Source: Papio anubis
Lineage: Eukaryota > Chordata > Mammalia > Primates > Cercopithecidae
Direction: 5' to 3'
Length of the DNA stretch: 64,000 nt
Assembly: GCF_008728515.1 (NCBI RefSeq)
Contig: NC_044981.1
Span: forward strand, 114,546,385 to 114,610,384
Position 1 is the first letter of the stretch. Each line of letters begins with the position of its first letter. A program made the position numbers and the translations under genes. Below the pieces are notes generated by a model. The model was not told the DNA's origin. It worked only from the letters and a program-made list of their open reading frames with translations, and made no database searches. This document shows positions 1-10,854 of this stretch, in pieces.

Positions 1-178
1 TGCACAGAGGAAAGGCCATGTGAGGACACAGGAAGAAGAGAACTCAGAAGGGATCAAACAGGCCAACACCTTGATCTTGGACTTCCAAACTCCAGAATAA
101 GTAGAAAATAAATTTCTGTTGTTTAAGCCACCCAGTCTGTGTATTTGGTTAATGTAGCCCTAGCAAACGGTATTTACA
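1..178 (+). mobile_element. 3' end of an MLT1-type (MaLR) LTR
   Basis: The end of an MLT1 LTR, cut by the window start. The hallmarks are the 'accttgatcttggacttcc' stretch, a polyadenylation signal (aataaa), 'tttctgttgtttaagccac' and a decayed terminus around 165-178. MLT1 LTRs are solo remnants of mammalian ERVL-MaLR elements with no coding capacity. The far end is not visible, so subfamily and target duplication cannot be judged. Confidence 0.8.
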
Positions 179-435
179 CATACATATACACATACAGAAA
201 CACTCTAGCAAAGGATGCTTTCATCTACACATCCACACGCACACTCCTCATGGATGATTACCTTCTTCAGTTGAAAGCTTCTTCATATGTTTAATAGCAT
301 TGCCAAACACCGAAAATAGCCCTTCACCAAACTATTTTGGAATTTGGTGCACTGTTATTATGTATGATAGATGTTTTCATCTCATAGTAAAATGTGTAGG
401 TTAAGCCTGGAAAATACTACATTACAAAAAAAAAT
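179..435. other. Unique AT-rich spacer
   Basis: Short spacer between an LTR end and an Alu. It starts with a small CA/TA-rich tract (about 176-242). I see no ORF of note, no repeat and no regulatory motif I can defend. Confidence 0.5.
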
Positions 436-718
436 TGAGCTGGGAGTTGTGGCTCATACCTGTAATCCCAGCACTTTGGGAGGCTGAGACAGAAGGATCA
501 CTTGAGCTCAGGAGTTCAAGACCAGCCAAGGCAACACAGTGAGACCTCATTACTACTAAAAAAAAAAAAAAAAAAACAGGTGTGGTGGCATGCACCTGTA
601 GCCCCAGCTACTCAGGAAGCTGAGACGGGAGGATCGCTTGAGGCTGACAGATCGAGGTTGCAGTGAGCTGTGATCATACCACTGCATTCCAGCCCGGGTG
701 ACAGAGGAGACCCTGTCT

Positions 719-751
<33 letters not shown>
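436..751 (+). mobile_element. Alu (old, AluJ-like), full dimer
   Basis: A complete dimeric Alu in plus orientation. The left arm begins at 'gagctgggagttgtggctc', an A-rich linker lies near 558-577, the right arm follows, and the A tail of about 31 bases ends at 751. The right arm reads 'gaggttgcagtgagctgtgatcat', a diagnostic combination of older Alus. Several CpG sites have decayed. I found no convincing target-site duplication. Minus-strand ORFs across this element are the familiar antisense-Alu peptides, not genes. Confidence 0.93.
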
Positions 752-753
<2 letters not shown>

Positions 754-2385
754 CATCGAAAGATACAAACTTCTTCATGTTTGTTCAGTTTGCTAAAAAA
801 GTTCAGATAATATTTTATACTATGCAGGGTTATACAGAGATGATGAGATTGGCTAACAGAATTTGGGGAGCAAAAATGAATTCTATAATTAGTCAACTTT
901 TCCTTTTAGGTGGGTATTGCTGGATTGTTCCTCTGTTAAAGGCAATCACTAACATAACATTGAGTTTTTTTTTTTTTTTTTTCCCCCAAGGATTTGGTAG
1001 CTCTGCTTTGTAATATGTGATGATAGTAATAAATAAATAATTTCTCTGGCATTAATGATATTAACATTTTATGTAACTGATTCATTAAGGTCTCAAGTGA
1101 ATGCTCAAAGCTGTTACAATTCAGTACAAGTCACTTAGTATGAAACACACGCCTCCTACAGCACTATATTGGTTTTAAAATTGATAGCACCATCAGGTCT
1201 ACAAGGTCTTGAGAAGAATTTCATTTTCTCACTAGTCTAAAGTGATTGTGCTATGTTCCCTGACCTTCAAAAGCTTTTTGTCATTTTTCTGCCGTGTAGT
1301 GCAGAGGTTCTTTCCTCTATCCATTTCATTTAAATATGTGCTATGTGGGTAAATCCAATAAACTAAGTAGTCATTTAGTTAAAACCCTTGTGGGGGTCAG
1401 AGCTCTAGGGAACATTTCAAGGCACTGATGTTCCTTCTTCAATTCTGATTTCCTAGATCATTGATCATCTTCTACCAGCTCTTTGAAATGGATCCTCTTA
1501 CCACATGCCCCTTAATCCCCTGTGTTGAGAGGAATGCTAGGTCTGGTACCCATTGGTATCCATCCCCTGGGGGAATGAATGAAAGGAGAGGGAACTCCTT
1601 TTCATGATTAATAGTCTAAAATTCTCCCAAGGAGACACAAGCCCTGGACATTGCCAGACAAAAGTCCTTGAAGGTGAGTGGGGAAGAATCTCTTTACTGG
1701 CCTCGGTCCCTAGAGCACCACCTTTGCTCATAAACAAATCTCCTGTCGCTTTCCCAAAGATAAGTCACACGGTCAAAGGTACCTGTAAGGTTGTTACCAC
1801 ATTTTTCTTCCTGGGAGTGCTCTTCCGACTGGAGCGCACGTCAAGGTTGAGATTGTGAAAGAAGGTCAAGTGCATCCCAGGGCCTTGTAAACAATAAGTG
1901 CTTAATACTGTGGAATACAAATGAAGGAATGAGGAAGAATGTGCCATTTCAAAAATGTGTAATCCAAAATATGGCTTTGCACTACGTACGCTTTTCGTGG
2001 TAGGTTTTAGGTACACTATAAGTTAAAAAATGGGTTTTAACTTGAAAACAGGATTCCATGGTGAAATAAATCTGCTAAGCAGTGGGTTAAACCAGGTGAG
2101 AGGTATTTTTGAAACTGCAGGACCCCTCATAGCTTGAATTTTTGAAAGATGGCTGGAGCATTCAGGGATTCTGAAACTTGTTTAGCCACAGGACTTGTTT
2201 CTTCTGCAAGGTATTTGGAAAAGGTTGTGCTAAATAGTCTTTAACTCGCAGAAGGGATTAACTATTTATCACCTTAACTGACCAGAGCAGAAATTTTAGA
2301 TCTTCCACATGTTTGTGGGACTGACCTGGCAACAGTGCCCCAGGAAGGAAAGCATAGTTACCTTGTTGAAATAGGTGCACCATTT
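752..2385. other. Unique sequence, no gene; weak L2-like end at 1868-1945
   Basis: No coding gene seen. The stretch near 1868-1945 ('gggccttgtaaacaataag', then an 'aatgaaggaatga' end) resembles an L2/MIR 3' terminus but is too short to be sure. A poly-T run sits near 965-982. A consensus-like splice donor 'aaggtgagtgg' occurs near 1671, but I see no matching exon structure around it. Confidence 0.4.
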
Positions 2386-2721
2386 CTAATTTTCTTTTCT
2401 CATTCCGTGTTCTTTTTTTTGAGATGGAGTCTCGCCCTGTCACCCAGACTGGAGCGCAGTGGTGCGATCTTGGCTCACTGCAACTTCCACCTCCTGGGTT
2501 CAAGTGATTCTCCTGCCTCAGCCGCCTGAGAAGCTGGGACTACAGGTGCATGCCACCACGCCCAGCTAATTTTTTTTTTGTAGTTTTAGTACAGACGGGA
2601 TTTCACCGTGTTGACCAGGATGGTCTCCATCTGCGGTGGCTCACACCTGTCATCCCAGCACTTTGTGAGGCGGAGGTCGGCAGATCACAAGGTCAGGAGA
2701 TTGAGACCATCCTAATTTTCT
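2386..2721 (-). mobile_element. Alu with inverted 5' end, flanked by 10-bp target duplications
   Basis: From the poly-T at 2411 to about 2632 this is a minus-strand Alu. At 2632/2633 the orientation flips, and 2633-2711 is the Alu left arm in plus orientation ('gcggtggctcacacctg' to 'gagaccatcct'). About 15 bases of Alu sequence ending in 'gagaccatcct' occur on both sides of the flip in opposite orientation. The composite is bounded by identical 10-mers 'ctaattttct' at 2386-2395 and 2712-2721, so it entered as one insertion. This is the structure produced by twin priming, common in L1 and rare in Alu. Between the left duplication and the poly-T lie 15 non-A bases of uncertain origin. Confidence 0.82.
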
Positions 2722-4090
2722 GTAAGATGAATGCATGTGTGTGGCAGACGTATCACCGCCAAGTTTACCTTCAACTTTTTCCCCATTAAAAAGACAGGTT
2801 TTTGGATGAGAGGCATTTATTATACTGTTTCATAGTAGAGTAAGATGATAGGGCACTATAATAAAGTTTCAAAAAGGGAAGAGAAGCAAAAATAAAATTT
2901 GAAGATGTGTAGCCATAGAAGATGCTTCCCTCTTTACTCCTAAGCTGATAATGGAGTCTGATAGAAGAAAATGCAATTCAAATCAAACCAACAAGAATAC
3001 TAGGTGCCCTGGGGAAGCAGAGCAAGATGCTTGCTTGTGGTGACCCACCTGTCCGGGGACCAGCCTTGTCTTGGTATCTCAGCTGCTGTATATTCATTTT
3101 GTTACTTAGTAAATACAATACATTTTCCAATGATGATCGAGTCTCATTTAAATATGTATATTAAGAGGTTTGGTCATATTTACCTATAAGTTCAACAACA
3201 AAGAAATGATTATTTCAATGTATTAATCCACCCAGGGTAGCCAGTAAACACATGGTTATGAACACTATACTGCAACACAGAAAAGCTTAAGTTTTAGTGT
3301 TAAGTTAAAAATATGTAACTAAGCATATATATTTAATTGTATCTATAAAAAATAAATATAATAAAAATTAAACTATGAATAGCAATTATCTTTGAGAGAT
3401 GTCATTATAGAGCTTCTTTCTTTTCCTTTCAAAAATTTCTTAATGTGGGATCTACAACTTACAGTGTTTAAAACGTTATATGTTTTTAATAATCTAGTTT
3501 CATTCTCAAGTGTGATTTTGTTATCGAGGGGCCATTGTTTTTTGACTTGAGTTACTCATTTCAAGTTTTGTTATGAATACAAATTGGAAAAAAATAGAGA
3601 TTGATATACATGATTTTTAAAAATTACAGTTAAATTTCCAGGAAATCTTGGTCCTGTTGATTAATAGATGATTGAAAAGACAATAAAGTCTGCCGCACTC
3701 TGAGTTAGAGCAGATGGCTTTCATTATAACCAAGGTATTCATTTCAGATTAACTTCCAATAACAGTTTTCCTCCTTCTTCAAAGGGGATGTGCTACTTTC
3801 ACTTTCTGAAATCGGTGCCCAGTTTTGCACAAGATTTGTTGTTGTATTTGTCGTTGTTGTTTTTTTCCAATGAAGGTGTCAATCAAATTTTCAACAACCA
3901 TAGAAGAAATCTTAAATAATATTTTCCTTACATCTATGTTCAATTGTTGATATAACAAAACAAATCTGCCACCAGACAATAAGGGATATTTTTCCTTTTG
4001 TTGTCAATAATAGAAATCACATGCAATGTTGAACTCAGAATATACGACAAAAGTTTACAGAATCTCCTAAAATGTAAACCTAACATTACC

Positions 4091-4132
4091 CTTACTATGA
4101 TGCCACTCAAACTTACTATGATACCACTTGAG
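4091..4132. repeat. Two-copy 21-bp tandem duplication
   Basis: Two adjacent 21-bp copies (4091-4111 and 4112-4132), both opening with 'cttactatgat' and differing at three positions near their 3' halves. This fits a small slippage or patch duplication in otherwise unique DNA. Confidence 0.8.
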
Positions 4133-5003
4133 GAAGAGAGATGACAAATGGCCAGCAACCCCCAGCCCCCACCACCAAATAGAAGTTATCCAGGTTTAAC
4201 TTCAAGAATTACCCCCAAGAAATCGATGACCTGCTTTTTCCAAAGAGCCCAGATTTAACACTTGGGTGGTCTATATTGTGCCTTCGACATATAACCTACT
4301 TTGCCAAACAATTAAAAGATAAACATGTGCTATAATATATACTGTAAGGAAATGATGATACAAAATAACCAGGTAGCAAATCTTCCAGCTTAATACCATG
4401 ACCAAGTATCTCTGACTGACTCAGTGTTATCCTCAGTCTGACTAGCTCACCTGTGGCCCCATCGCATAGAGGTATAACCCTGAGCAACTTTATAAATTAC
4501 ACTTTATGAATTACTTATGTGATACTGTACCTCAATTCATAACACAGACCACATCTCTTTTTCTTAGAAAAAAACGAAGGAGGAGATGTGGCTAAAAATC
4601 TACAACTAAAACTACTGATTTCCTCGTTTATGCTACATGGAAGGAGAAATCTGTTAGCAAATCTGAGAAGGATCAAAATTCCATTCCCCACTTTCTTCAG
4701 TTACACTGTTACTGGAATGTGAATTTCATCTCCTGGCGTTCATGTCTCCTTCCAAAGCCTATGGACTATCCCATTTTTGAAGTATTGAAAGATCCTTTGC
4801 TGAAATCTTTGTAAACATGTCACAGTTTCTTAATGCATATCAGATCACAAATTTCATGTAATTTCTCTAATATTTTCCCATTAATAGTATACTTTAGTGA
4901 TCTTCACCCAGAGAAGCAAATATATTAGTGCCAGGTGCTCTGTGCTCACAAGCAAAGCTGAATGCATTTACATTTGTAAATATCCACTCCAGGAATATCA
5001 TTG

Positions 5004-5038
5004 CTCTCTCTCTCTCTCTCTCTCTTTTTTTTTTTTTT
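5004..5038. repeat. (TC)n microsatellite followed by poly-T
   Basis: About ten TC dinucleotides followed by 14 T residues. A simple sequence tract with no adjoining Alu or L1 body, so it is probably not a retroposon tail. Confidence 0.9.
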
Positions 5039-6144
5039 AACATCAATGTTTGCAGAGCCATCAACCATTCCAGAGCAATCTGTCTTGCTTGTCTGTGCTC
5101 CACTGTGAAAATGCATCTTGATCTCCTACTTATTCCCCAAAGCCATGACTCAAGCATAAAAGCAGATCTTTATTACTAATTGATCTGGTCTTTTCCTGTC
5201 CCCAAAGCATGTGCTGCTCTGACCACAATTCTGAAGAAAGAAAAATAGTAATTGAATATTTCAGTTAAATGCAAAATTGCACTTTCCATTCTTCTTCCAA
5301 TTAAGGTTGGCCTAGGATTTCTAGAAGTCTTCTAATAACTCAAAGCAGACAAAACATGGTGTTCTATTTTCTTTGCTCTAACTAAAGGAGGCATTCAAAT
5401 ATATATTTTCCATTTCCATTTTTATATTTTCCAGGTTTTATTCTCCATGGGATACTGCTACTGCCTTGGACTTAGAATCTATTTTTTCTTGGAGTTCACA
5501 ATTTGTAATTGATGAAATAACACCCTCTGGCCAGCTTATGTTATGAGCTAGATGTTTTAATTTTCGCTCTAAACTTTGTGAACTGTGTATAATTGCTCAG
5601 TAGTTTAAGATCACTTTTTCTTGTCCCATTAAAATGTTGGAAAACAAATAAATCTAACTGAATGGTTTTCCCTAAACTGTTTAAACTAAGTTAATAATCT
5701 ATTAATAATGTGCAATGGGATTTAACACTAAAATGGAAAAACACACATTATTTTGACAAATTACCCTTGGGGTCTGATAAGACTTAACTAATTATTTATG
5801 TACAGTGAAGAGCAATCTGGTAAACAAGCAAATCAAGCCCTGCTAAACCATGTGGAAATTTGGTTCCAATTCATCTCACACCTTCCAGGAATGACCAGCA
5901 AAACTACACAGTGGCTTATGAGAAAATCCACCATGTGCTGATTTACCTGAGGGTTGGAAAAGATGCTTACATTTAATTAAACAATCAGTAGGACAAAAAA
6001 CCACCACCATAAAAGTAAAACTAAAAACATTGAAATGTCGTAGGTTTGCTGCATGATTTCTTTCAGTTCAGGATCATTTATTTTGAGACAAAAGCCAGTT
6101 TGTTTCAACTCTTAAAAAAAATCAAGTCATTGATTTAGGTAACT

Positions 6145-6292
6145 TAGAATAATCCCATCTAAATCTTTTATTATACCCATGAGGAAACTGAGGCCCTGAA
6201 AGTTTGGTTGCCTTGTACAAAGTGACAGAGGTATTAACATTGACTTTTGGCTCATAAGCCAGGCCTCTTTCCACCACAGTGTGTCGCCAGCG
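6145..6292 (-). mobile_element. MIR fragment
   Basis: A decayed MIR (ancient tRNA-derived SINE) in minus orientation. The recognisable core is 'gaggaaactgaggccc' followed by the loosely kept counterpart of 'aagtgacttgcccaaggtcac', ending near 'caggcctctttccaccaca'. Divergence is high, as expected for an element shared across mammals. Confidence 0.7.
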
Positions 6293-6414
6293 GAATCTCA
6301 TTCACAGGAGTGGCCAGCTCTAATGGAAGGACAATGACCCAACTATTTCCCAGATTTCTTTTGATGGCTCAAAAAATCTTTACACTTTTTTTAAAATGAT
6401 TTTTAAAGACGTAG

Positions 6415-6831
6415 TGCTATTTGATTCGTCTTCTCCAAATCTTATGTTGAAATTTTATCCTAAGTGTTGGATGTGGGGTCTAATGGGAGGTATTTGGGCA
6501 GTGGGGGTGGATCCCTAATGAATAGCTTAATCTCCTTCCTCGGTGGGGGCAGGGGAAATGTTCTCACTCTATTAGAGAGAGCTGGTTGTTAACAAGAGCC
6601 TGGCGCCTCGCTGCCTCCTTGCTTCTTCTCTCACCATGTGATCTCTGCACATGCTGGCTCTCCTTCCCCTGTTGCTGTGAGTGGAAGCAGCTTGAGGCCT
6701 TCACCAGATGCACATGCTGGCGCCATACTCCTTGTACAGCCTTCAGAGCTGTGAGCCAAATAAACCTCTTTTTTATTATAAATTACCCAGCCTCAGATAT
6801 TCCATTATAGCAACACAAACAGACTGAGACA
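6415..6831 (+). mobile_element. MST-type (MaLR) solo LTR
   Basis: A full MaLR LTR of the MST group in plus orientation: 'aaatcttatgttgaaattt', 'ggatccctaatgaatagc', 'gatgctggcgcc'-type stretch near 6711-6725, the polyadenylation signal in 'gccaaataaacctctt', then 'aaattacccagcctcag' to the terminal 'gagaca'. Flanking 5-mers cgtag (6410-6414) and cttag (6832-6836) look like a target duplication with one change. No internal retroviral sequence, so this is a solo LTR formed by LTR-LTR recombination. Confidence 0.9.
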
Positions 6832-7180
6832 CTTAGTCTACTTCAAGTTGGATTTCGGGATCTGTAAGCACTTTATTGATAATATATATTGCTATCCTTG
6901 TTTTTTTCCTGTATTTCTGTAAAACATCAGTGTTTTCTCCAAAGAAAAATGAATACATAAAAAATAAAAAGAACTATGTTGGCCACGTTTAGCCAGAAAA
7001 CTTGGGGAATCATTTTATGCTATATACCTGTTTTAGAAATAAAAATTTTTCTTTAAAGAAAAGTTTTAGAAAATGCATTTGGCCACAGAAATTTTGTGTG
7101 TGTGTGTGGCGGTTGTTTTAGTAACAACTATTCACATGCTCTAGAACACCTAGCATCCTGTCTTGCATTCACATGGTGCT
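6832..7180. other. Spacer between two LTRs
   Basis: About 350 bp of AT-rich unique DNA between the MST and MLT2 LTRs, with a short GT run near 7096-7107. No gene or further repeat seen. Confidence 0.5.
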
Positions 7181-7633
7181 TGTGATGGTTAATTTTCATC
7201 TGCAAACTTGACTGGGCCAAGGGATGCCCAAGTAGCATTATTTCCGCGTGTTTCTGTGAGGGCAGTTCTGGAAGATTAGCATTTGAATTGATAGGCTGAG
7301 TAAAGAATAGAGCCCTCATCAGTGTGGGTGCGCCTCCTCCAATCCATTAAGGTTCCGATGGAACAAAATGTTGAAAGAGGGATGAATTCGCCCTTTCTTT
7401 TTGAGCTGGGACATCCATCTTCTCCTGCCCTGTGGCATCAGTGCTCCTGGTTCTCAGGCCTTCAGGCTTGGACTTAATCACACACCCCTGATTTTCCCAG
7501 TCCTCTAGCTTGCAGACAGCAGATTGTGGGACTTCTTGGCCCACATAACTGTGTGAGCCAATTCCCATAATAAATCTCCTCTTAAATGTATGTACCTCCT
7601 ATTGGTTCTGTTTCTCTGGAGAACCCTAATACA
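7181..7633 (+). mobile_element. MLT2-type (ERVL) solo LTR with perfect 5-bp target duplication
   Basis: The LTR starts at 'tgtgatggttaattttcatc' and ends at 'agaaccctaataca'. It contains 'aacttgactgggcc', 'gagctgggacatccatct', 'gtgagccaattcccataa' and a polyadenylation signal (aataaa). The 5-mer gtgct occurs immediately before (7176-7180) and after (7634-7638), the duplication size expected for ERVL integration. No gag or pol sequence adjoins it, so it is a solo LTR. It could once have carried promoter or polyadenylation activity; nothing here shows current activity. Confidence 0.88.
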
Positions 7634-7638
7634 GTGCT

Positions 7639-8391
7639 CAATAGTTGCCTAAGAATTTGAATTGGTACACACTGGCTGTATGAATTCCTTTAAAATACTT
7701 CTGCACATGTACCTTACCCAGATTTTTCCATGGTCTCTCAATGATTTGCTCCCAAAGACTACTTCTAAAGGGATTAATTTTCAATAAGTCTTTGAATGTT
7801 TGCCATTCAGGGAAGAATACGTTGTTTTTATTTTTAGTCAATCATGACCCTTTTATACAAGATGTCTAGGTCAGCAAAAACTTTTAGTGGGAGTATGATT
7901 TGAAAGAGCAGAGAAAGTCAATATTCCACTTGAGCTTCTAGAAAATATTTCTAGTTTGGACTCCGTTGGGACCTAAATTGGATGGAGGAAGTACACGCAG
8001 ATTGGCATGATTCTGCTTCTTGAATAGGTGGCAGCCACACAAGTGTTTGCTTTAAAATTATTCTTAAAATTTGGCAGATATATTTTACACACTTTTTATG
8101 TGCACCTTTTTTGATTTTTAAAAAGAACACAAAACATCACCTAACTATATGCCTAACGATAGCCCTGCCTACCCACCAAAAGGTGAGAGTGAGACCATCA
8201 TCTGCGTGGCTCTTCTTGAAGTCAGCTCCACCATTCTGGCCTTCTCTAGCAGACACCAGAGCGAAAGGGCAGAATTGGGAAGCTGTGTTCTATTTCTAGC
8301 TGCTAAGTTCATTCTTCAGATTATGATATCTGAAGCGATGGTGAATTTCTGTCACAGTCTGACTCACATGTAAGCATTAAAATATATTTCT
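7639..8391. other. Unique sequence, no gene
   Basis: About 750 bp between the MLT2 LTR and an Alu. No domain-bearing ORF and no repeat I can name. Two short overlapping plus-strand ORFs around 8111-8373 lack codon or domain support. Confidence 0.45.
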
Positions 8392-8709
8392 GGCCAGGCG
8401 CAGTGGCTCACGCGTATAGCCTATAATCCCAGCACTTTGGGAGGCTGAGGTGGCAGATTACTTGAGGCCAGGAGTTCAAGACCAGCCTAGCCAACATGGT
8501 GAAATCCCCATCTCTACAATAAATACCAAAATTAGCTGGGTGTGGTGGCACATGCCTGTAGTCCCAGCTACCCTGGAGGCTGGGGCAGGAGAATAGCTTG
8601 AACCTGGGAGGCAGAGCTTGCAGTAAACTGAGATGGTGCCACTGCACTCCAGCCCTAGCAACAGAGCAAGACTCTGTCTCAAAAACAAACAAATAAAATA
8701 AAATAAAAT
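8392..8709 (+). mobile_element. Alu (AluS-like), full dimer
   Basis: Plus-strand Alu from 'ggccaggcgcagtggctcac' through both arms to an A-rich tail of mixed composition ending in AAAAT units. A small insertion near the left-arm A box ('gcgtatagcctataatccc') is unusual and changes the internal RNA polymerase III promoter region. No clear target duplication. Confidence 0.92.
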
Positions 8710-8943
8710 TCTAAAGTCACCTTACAGGAATTTGGAAATTCACTTACATTATCCAAACCTCTGTTCCCTGCTCTGTAAAAGGCTGACAATCAATGTATTC
8801 TCATATTTATTCCCTATGGGATTCTCTATTTCAATTTGTATTTATTAGAGATCATAAGGTTATTAACCATTCTCTTTGTCAGGAAAGCCTTTATTAGTAT
8901 TATTGTTCAAGTATTCCAAGGTACTCTATTGTCAAAACCTGAT

Positions 8944-9240
8944 CTATATCAGTTTTGTTTTGTTTTTGTTGCCAGGCTGGAGTGCAGTGGCACCATCTCA
9001 GCTCACTGCAACCTCCGACTCCCGGGTTCAAGCAATTCTCCTGCCTCAGTTTCCCGAGTAGCTGGGACTACAGGCACGTGCCATCACGCCCAGCTAATTT
9101 TTGTATTTTTAGTAGAGACAGGGTTTCACCATGTTGACCAGGATGGTCTCAATCCCTTGACCTCGTAGTCTGCCCTCCTCAGCCTCCTAAAGTGCTGGAA
9201 TTACAAGTGTGAGCCACTGTGCCTGGCCTATATCAGTTTT
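8944..9240 (-). mobile_element. Alu (AluS-like) with 13-bp target duplications
   Basis: Minus-strand Alu body at about 8957-9227, with a poly-T/TTTTG tail on the left and the Alu 5' end ('gagccactgtgcctggcc') on the right. Identical 13-mers 'ctatatcagtttt' lie at 8944-8956 and 9228-9240: an intact target-site duplication. The tail contains G interruptions. Confidence 0.95.
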
Positions 9241-10017
9241 AAGAAATAAAAGACATTATAGTCTTTGCATTTTAGCCTTCCTGAAGAGAATTATCCTTGT
9301 TCTTATCCACAGGTAGTTAAAACAATAACCTTCTTAAACATTTTAACAAGCTGATGGTAAAAAATGACTGAATATTTCCAAGTTCTTTTCTCAGCCCACA
9401 GGCTCTGGAATATGAATTAGGTGCACTGATAAAAATGTTGAATCTTTAATATTTCACACCAAAAGAAATGCCTCCAGGTAGCTTTTAGCATACTGCTGTA
9501 ATCTTGGGTAATGAATTAATCATACCCATCCTTAACATAGAATGTTAAGGTGGAATCCACACAGAAGAGTATGGATCGGATAAGCAAGCACTTTTGCTCC
9601 TGAAAACTATTTCAACCACTACATTAGAGTTCATAGAATTGACTAATCTCCACAGACTAGGATCTAAAATTAATATAGGCCCCAAAGCCCCAGTCTCAGA
9701 ACAGTGCCAGATAAAAATCCCAAATCAGACTGCCAGAAGTGCTTCCAAGTAGAAGAAGGGCACCCAGGGAACCAGTCATATTAATTCAGTAAATAGGAAT
9801 TTATGCCACTTACCTTTGTCCTGAGGCCTTTCTGATTAGCAACCCATTTACAGCTAAATCGGGAGGGATTACTTCATGGAAGCCTGGCCCCCTTAACTAG
9901 GGAGGGGCTGTTTGTATGTCTACCAACATTTCTGCCTGTCTGGGTGGCACATAATTAATATTGAGGTTCATTAGACATTTAAATGCCAATAGTGGTCATA
10001 ACAAAAGAACACAGTCA
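9241..10017. other. Unique sequence, no gene
   Basis: About 780 bp without a recognised repeat or gene. A short perfect 9-bp hairpin with a 3-base loop sits at 9530-9550, which is within chance expectation for a window this long. Confidence 0.45.
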
Positions 10018-10311
10018 GCCAGGCGCAGTGGCTCATGTCTATAATCCCAGCACTTTGGGAAGCTGAGGTAGGAGGATTGCTTGAGCCCAGTAGTCCAAGA
10101 CCAGCCTAAGCAATGTAGTGAGACCCGGTCTCTATAAAATATTTAAAAATTTTTAGCTGGGCGTGGTGGTGTGTTCCTGTCGTCCTAGCTACATAGGAGG
10201 ATCCATTGAGCCCAGGAGGTTGAGGTTGTAATGAACCATGATTGTGTCACTGTGCTCCAGCCTGGGTGACAGAGCAAGACCCTGTCTCAAAAAAAAATAA
10301 AAAATAAAAAA
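10018..10311 (+). mobile_element. Alu (AluJ-like) with right-arm deletion
   Basis: Plus-strand Alu beginning 'gccaggcgcagtggctcatg'. The right arm goes from 'cctagctacataggagg' directly to 'atccattgagcccagg', missing part of the expected right-arm segment. It ends in a mixed A tail (AAAAAAT units). Heavy CpG decay and 'gaggttgtaatgaaccatg' point to an old subfamily. No clear target duplication. Confidence 0.9.
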
Positions 10312-10770
10312 AAGCACAGGCTGACTCACCAGTCACTCTGTCACTCTTTCACATTGTTGCGGAGGCTTTGGCTTATGTGTAATTTTGATTATATGGAATT
10401 ATTTTATTCATTGAATATGAAAGGTGATTTTATGTTTCCTTATCCACACCTCCAGTGAACTCCTCCACTCTCTGTTACCTATGGCTTTAGTCATTTCTTA
10501 CAAGTAATATTTTGGAGCCTAGGGTGAGTAGCATGAAACTCATGAATAAAGGTTGGTTACACATGTGTGGTTGGACCTGGGAAAAAAGGGGCCCTAAGCG
10601 GCAGGCTCCTTGCTTATAACTCTGGGCTGCTGAGGGGCAAGGCAGAGGTGCCCATACCGACTCACTAGTAGTCAGTAGGGAGGAATCTTCAGAGGCGGGA
10701 GAACATTTACAAACATGTATTAATATGGTCCTGTATCAACACATCACATATTATTTGTAGATGACCATTG
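10312..10770. other. Unique sequence, no gene
   Basis: About 460 bp of non-repetitive sequence between an Alu and a CCTT microsatellite. Nothing recognisable. Confidence 0.45.
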
Positions 10771-10846
10771 CTTCCCTCCCTTTCTCCCTCCCTCCCTCCC
10801 TCCTTCCTTCCTTCCTTCCTTCCTTCCTTCCTTCCTTCCTTCCTTC
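10771..10846. repeat. (CCCT)n/(CCTT)n microsatellite
   Basis: CCCT-type units followed by about eleven uninterrupted TTCC units (GGAA on the minus strand) from about 10801 to 10846. Likely length-polymorphic. Runs of GGAA are known as sites where ETS proteins and EWS-FLI1 can bind. Confidence 0.95.
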
Positions 10847-10854
10847 CGCAAATA

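Larger units (their letters stand above)
2722..6144. other. Unique, AT-rich sequence, no gene
   Basis: Over 3 kb with no gene and no confident interspersed repeat. It contains a 21-bp tandem duplication (4091-4132) and a TC/T tract (5004-5038), listed separately. The longest ORFs here are below 90 codons, AT-rich and have no recognisable domain. Ancient, heavily decayed repeats may be present that cannot be called by eye. Confidence 0.4.

Noticed and set aside
612..896. Minus-strand ORF with a phenylalanine run and a 'LECSGMITAHCNL' segment
   Set aside because: Antisense translation of an Alu; the same kind of peptide appears at every Alu in the window (for example 8408-8692, 8836-9168, 22030-22290, 56157-56372).
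1665..1685. Consensus-like splice donor 'aaggtgagtgg' after a short ORF
   Set aside because: No acceptor, no second exon and no domain; such sites are common by chance.
9530..9550. Perfect 9-bp hairpin, 3-base loop
   Set aside because: Short enough to be expected several times in 64 kb; no terminator or RNA gene context in a vertebrate genome.
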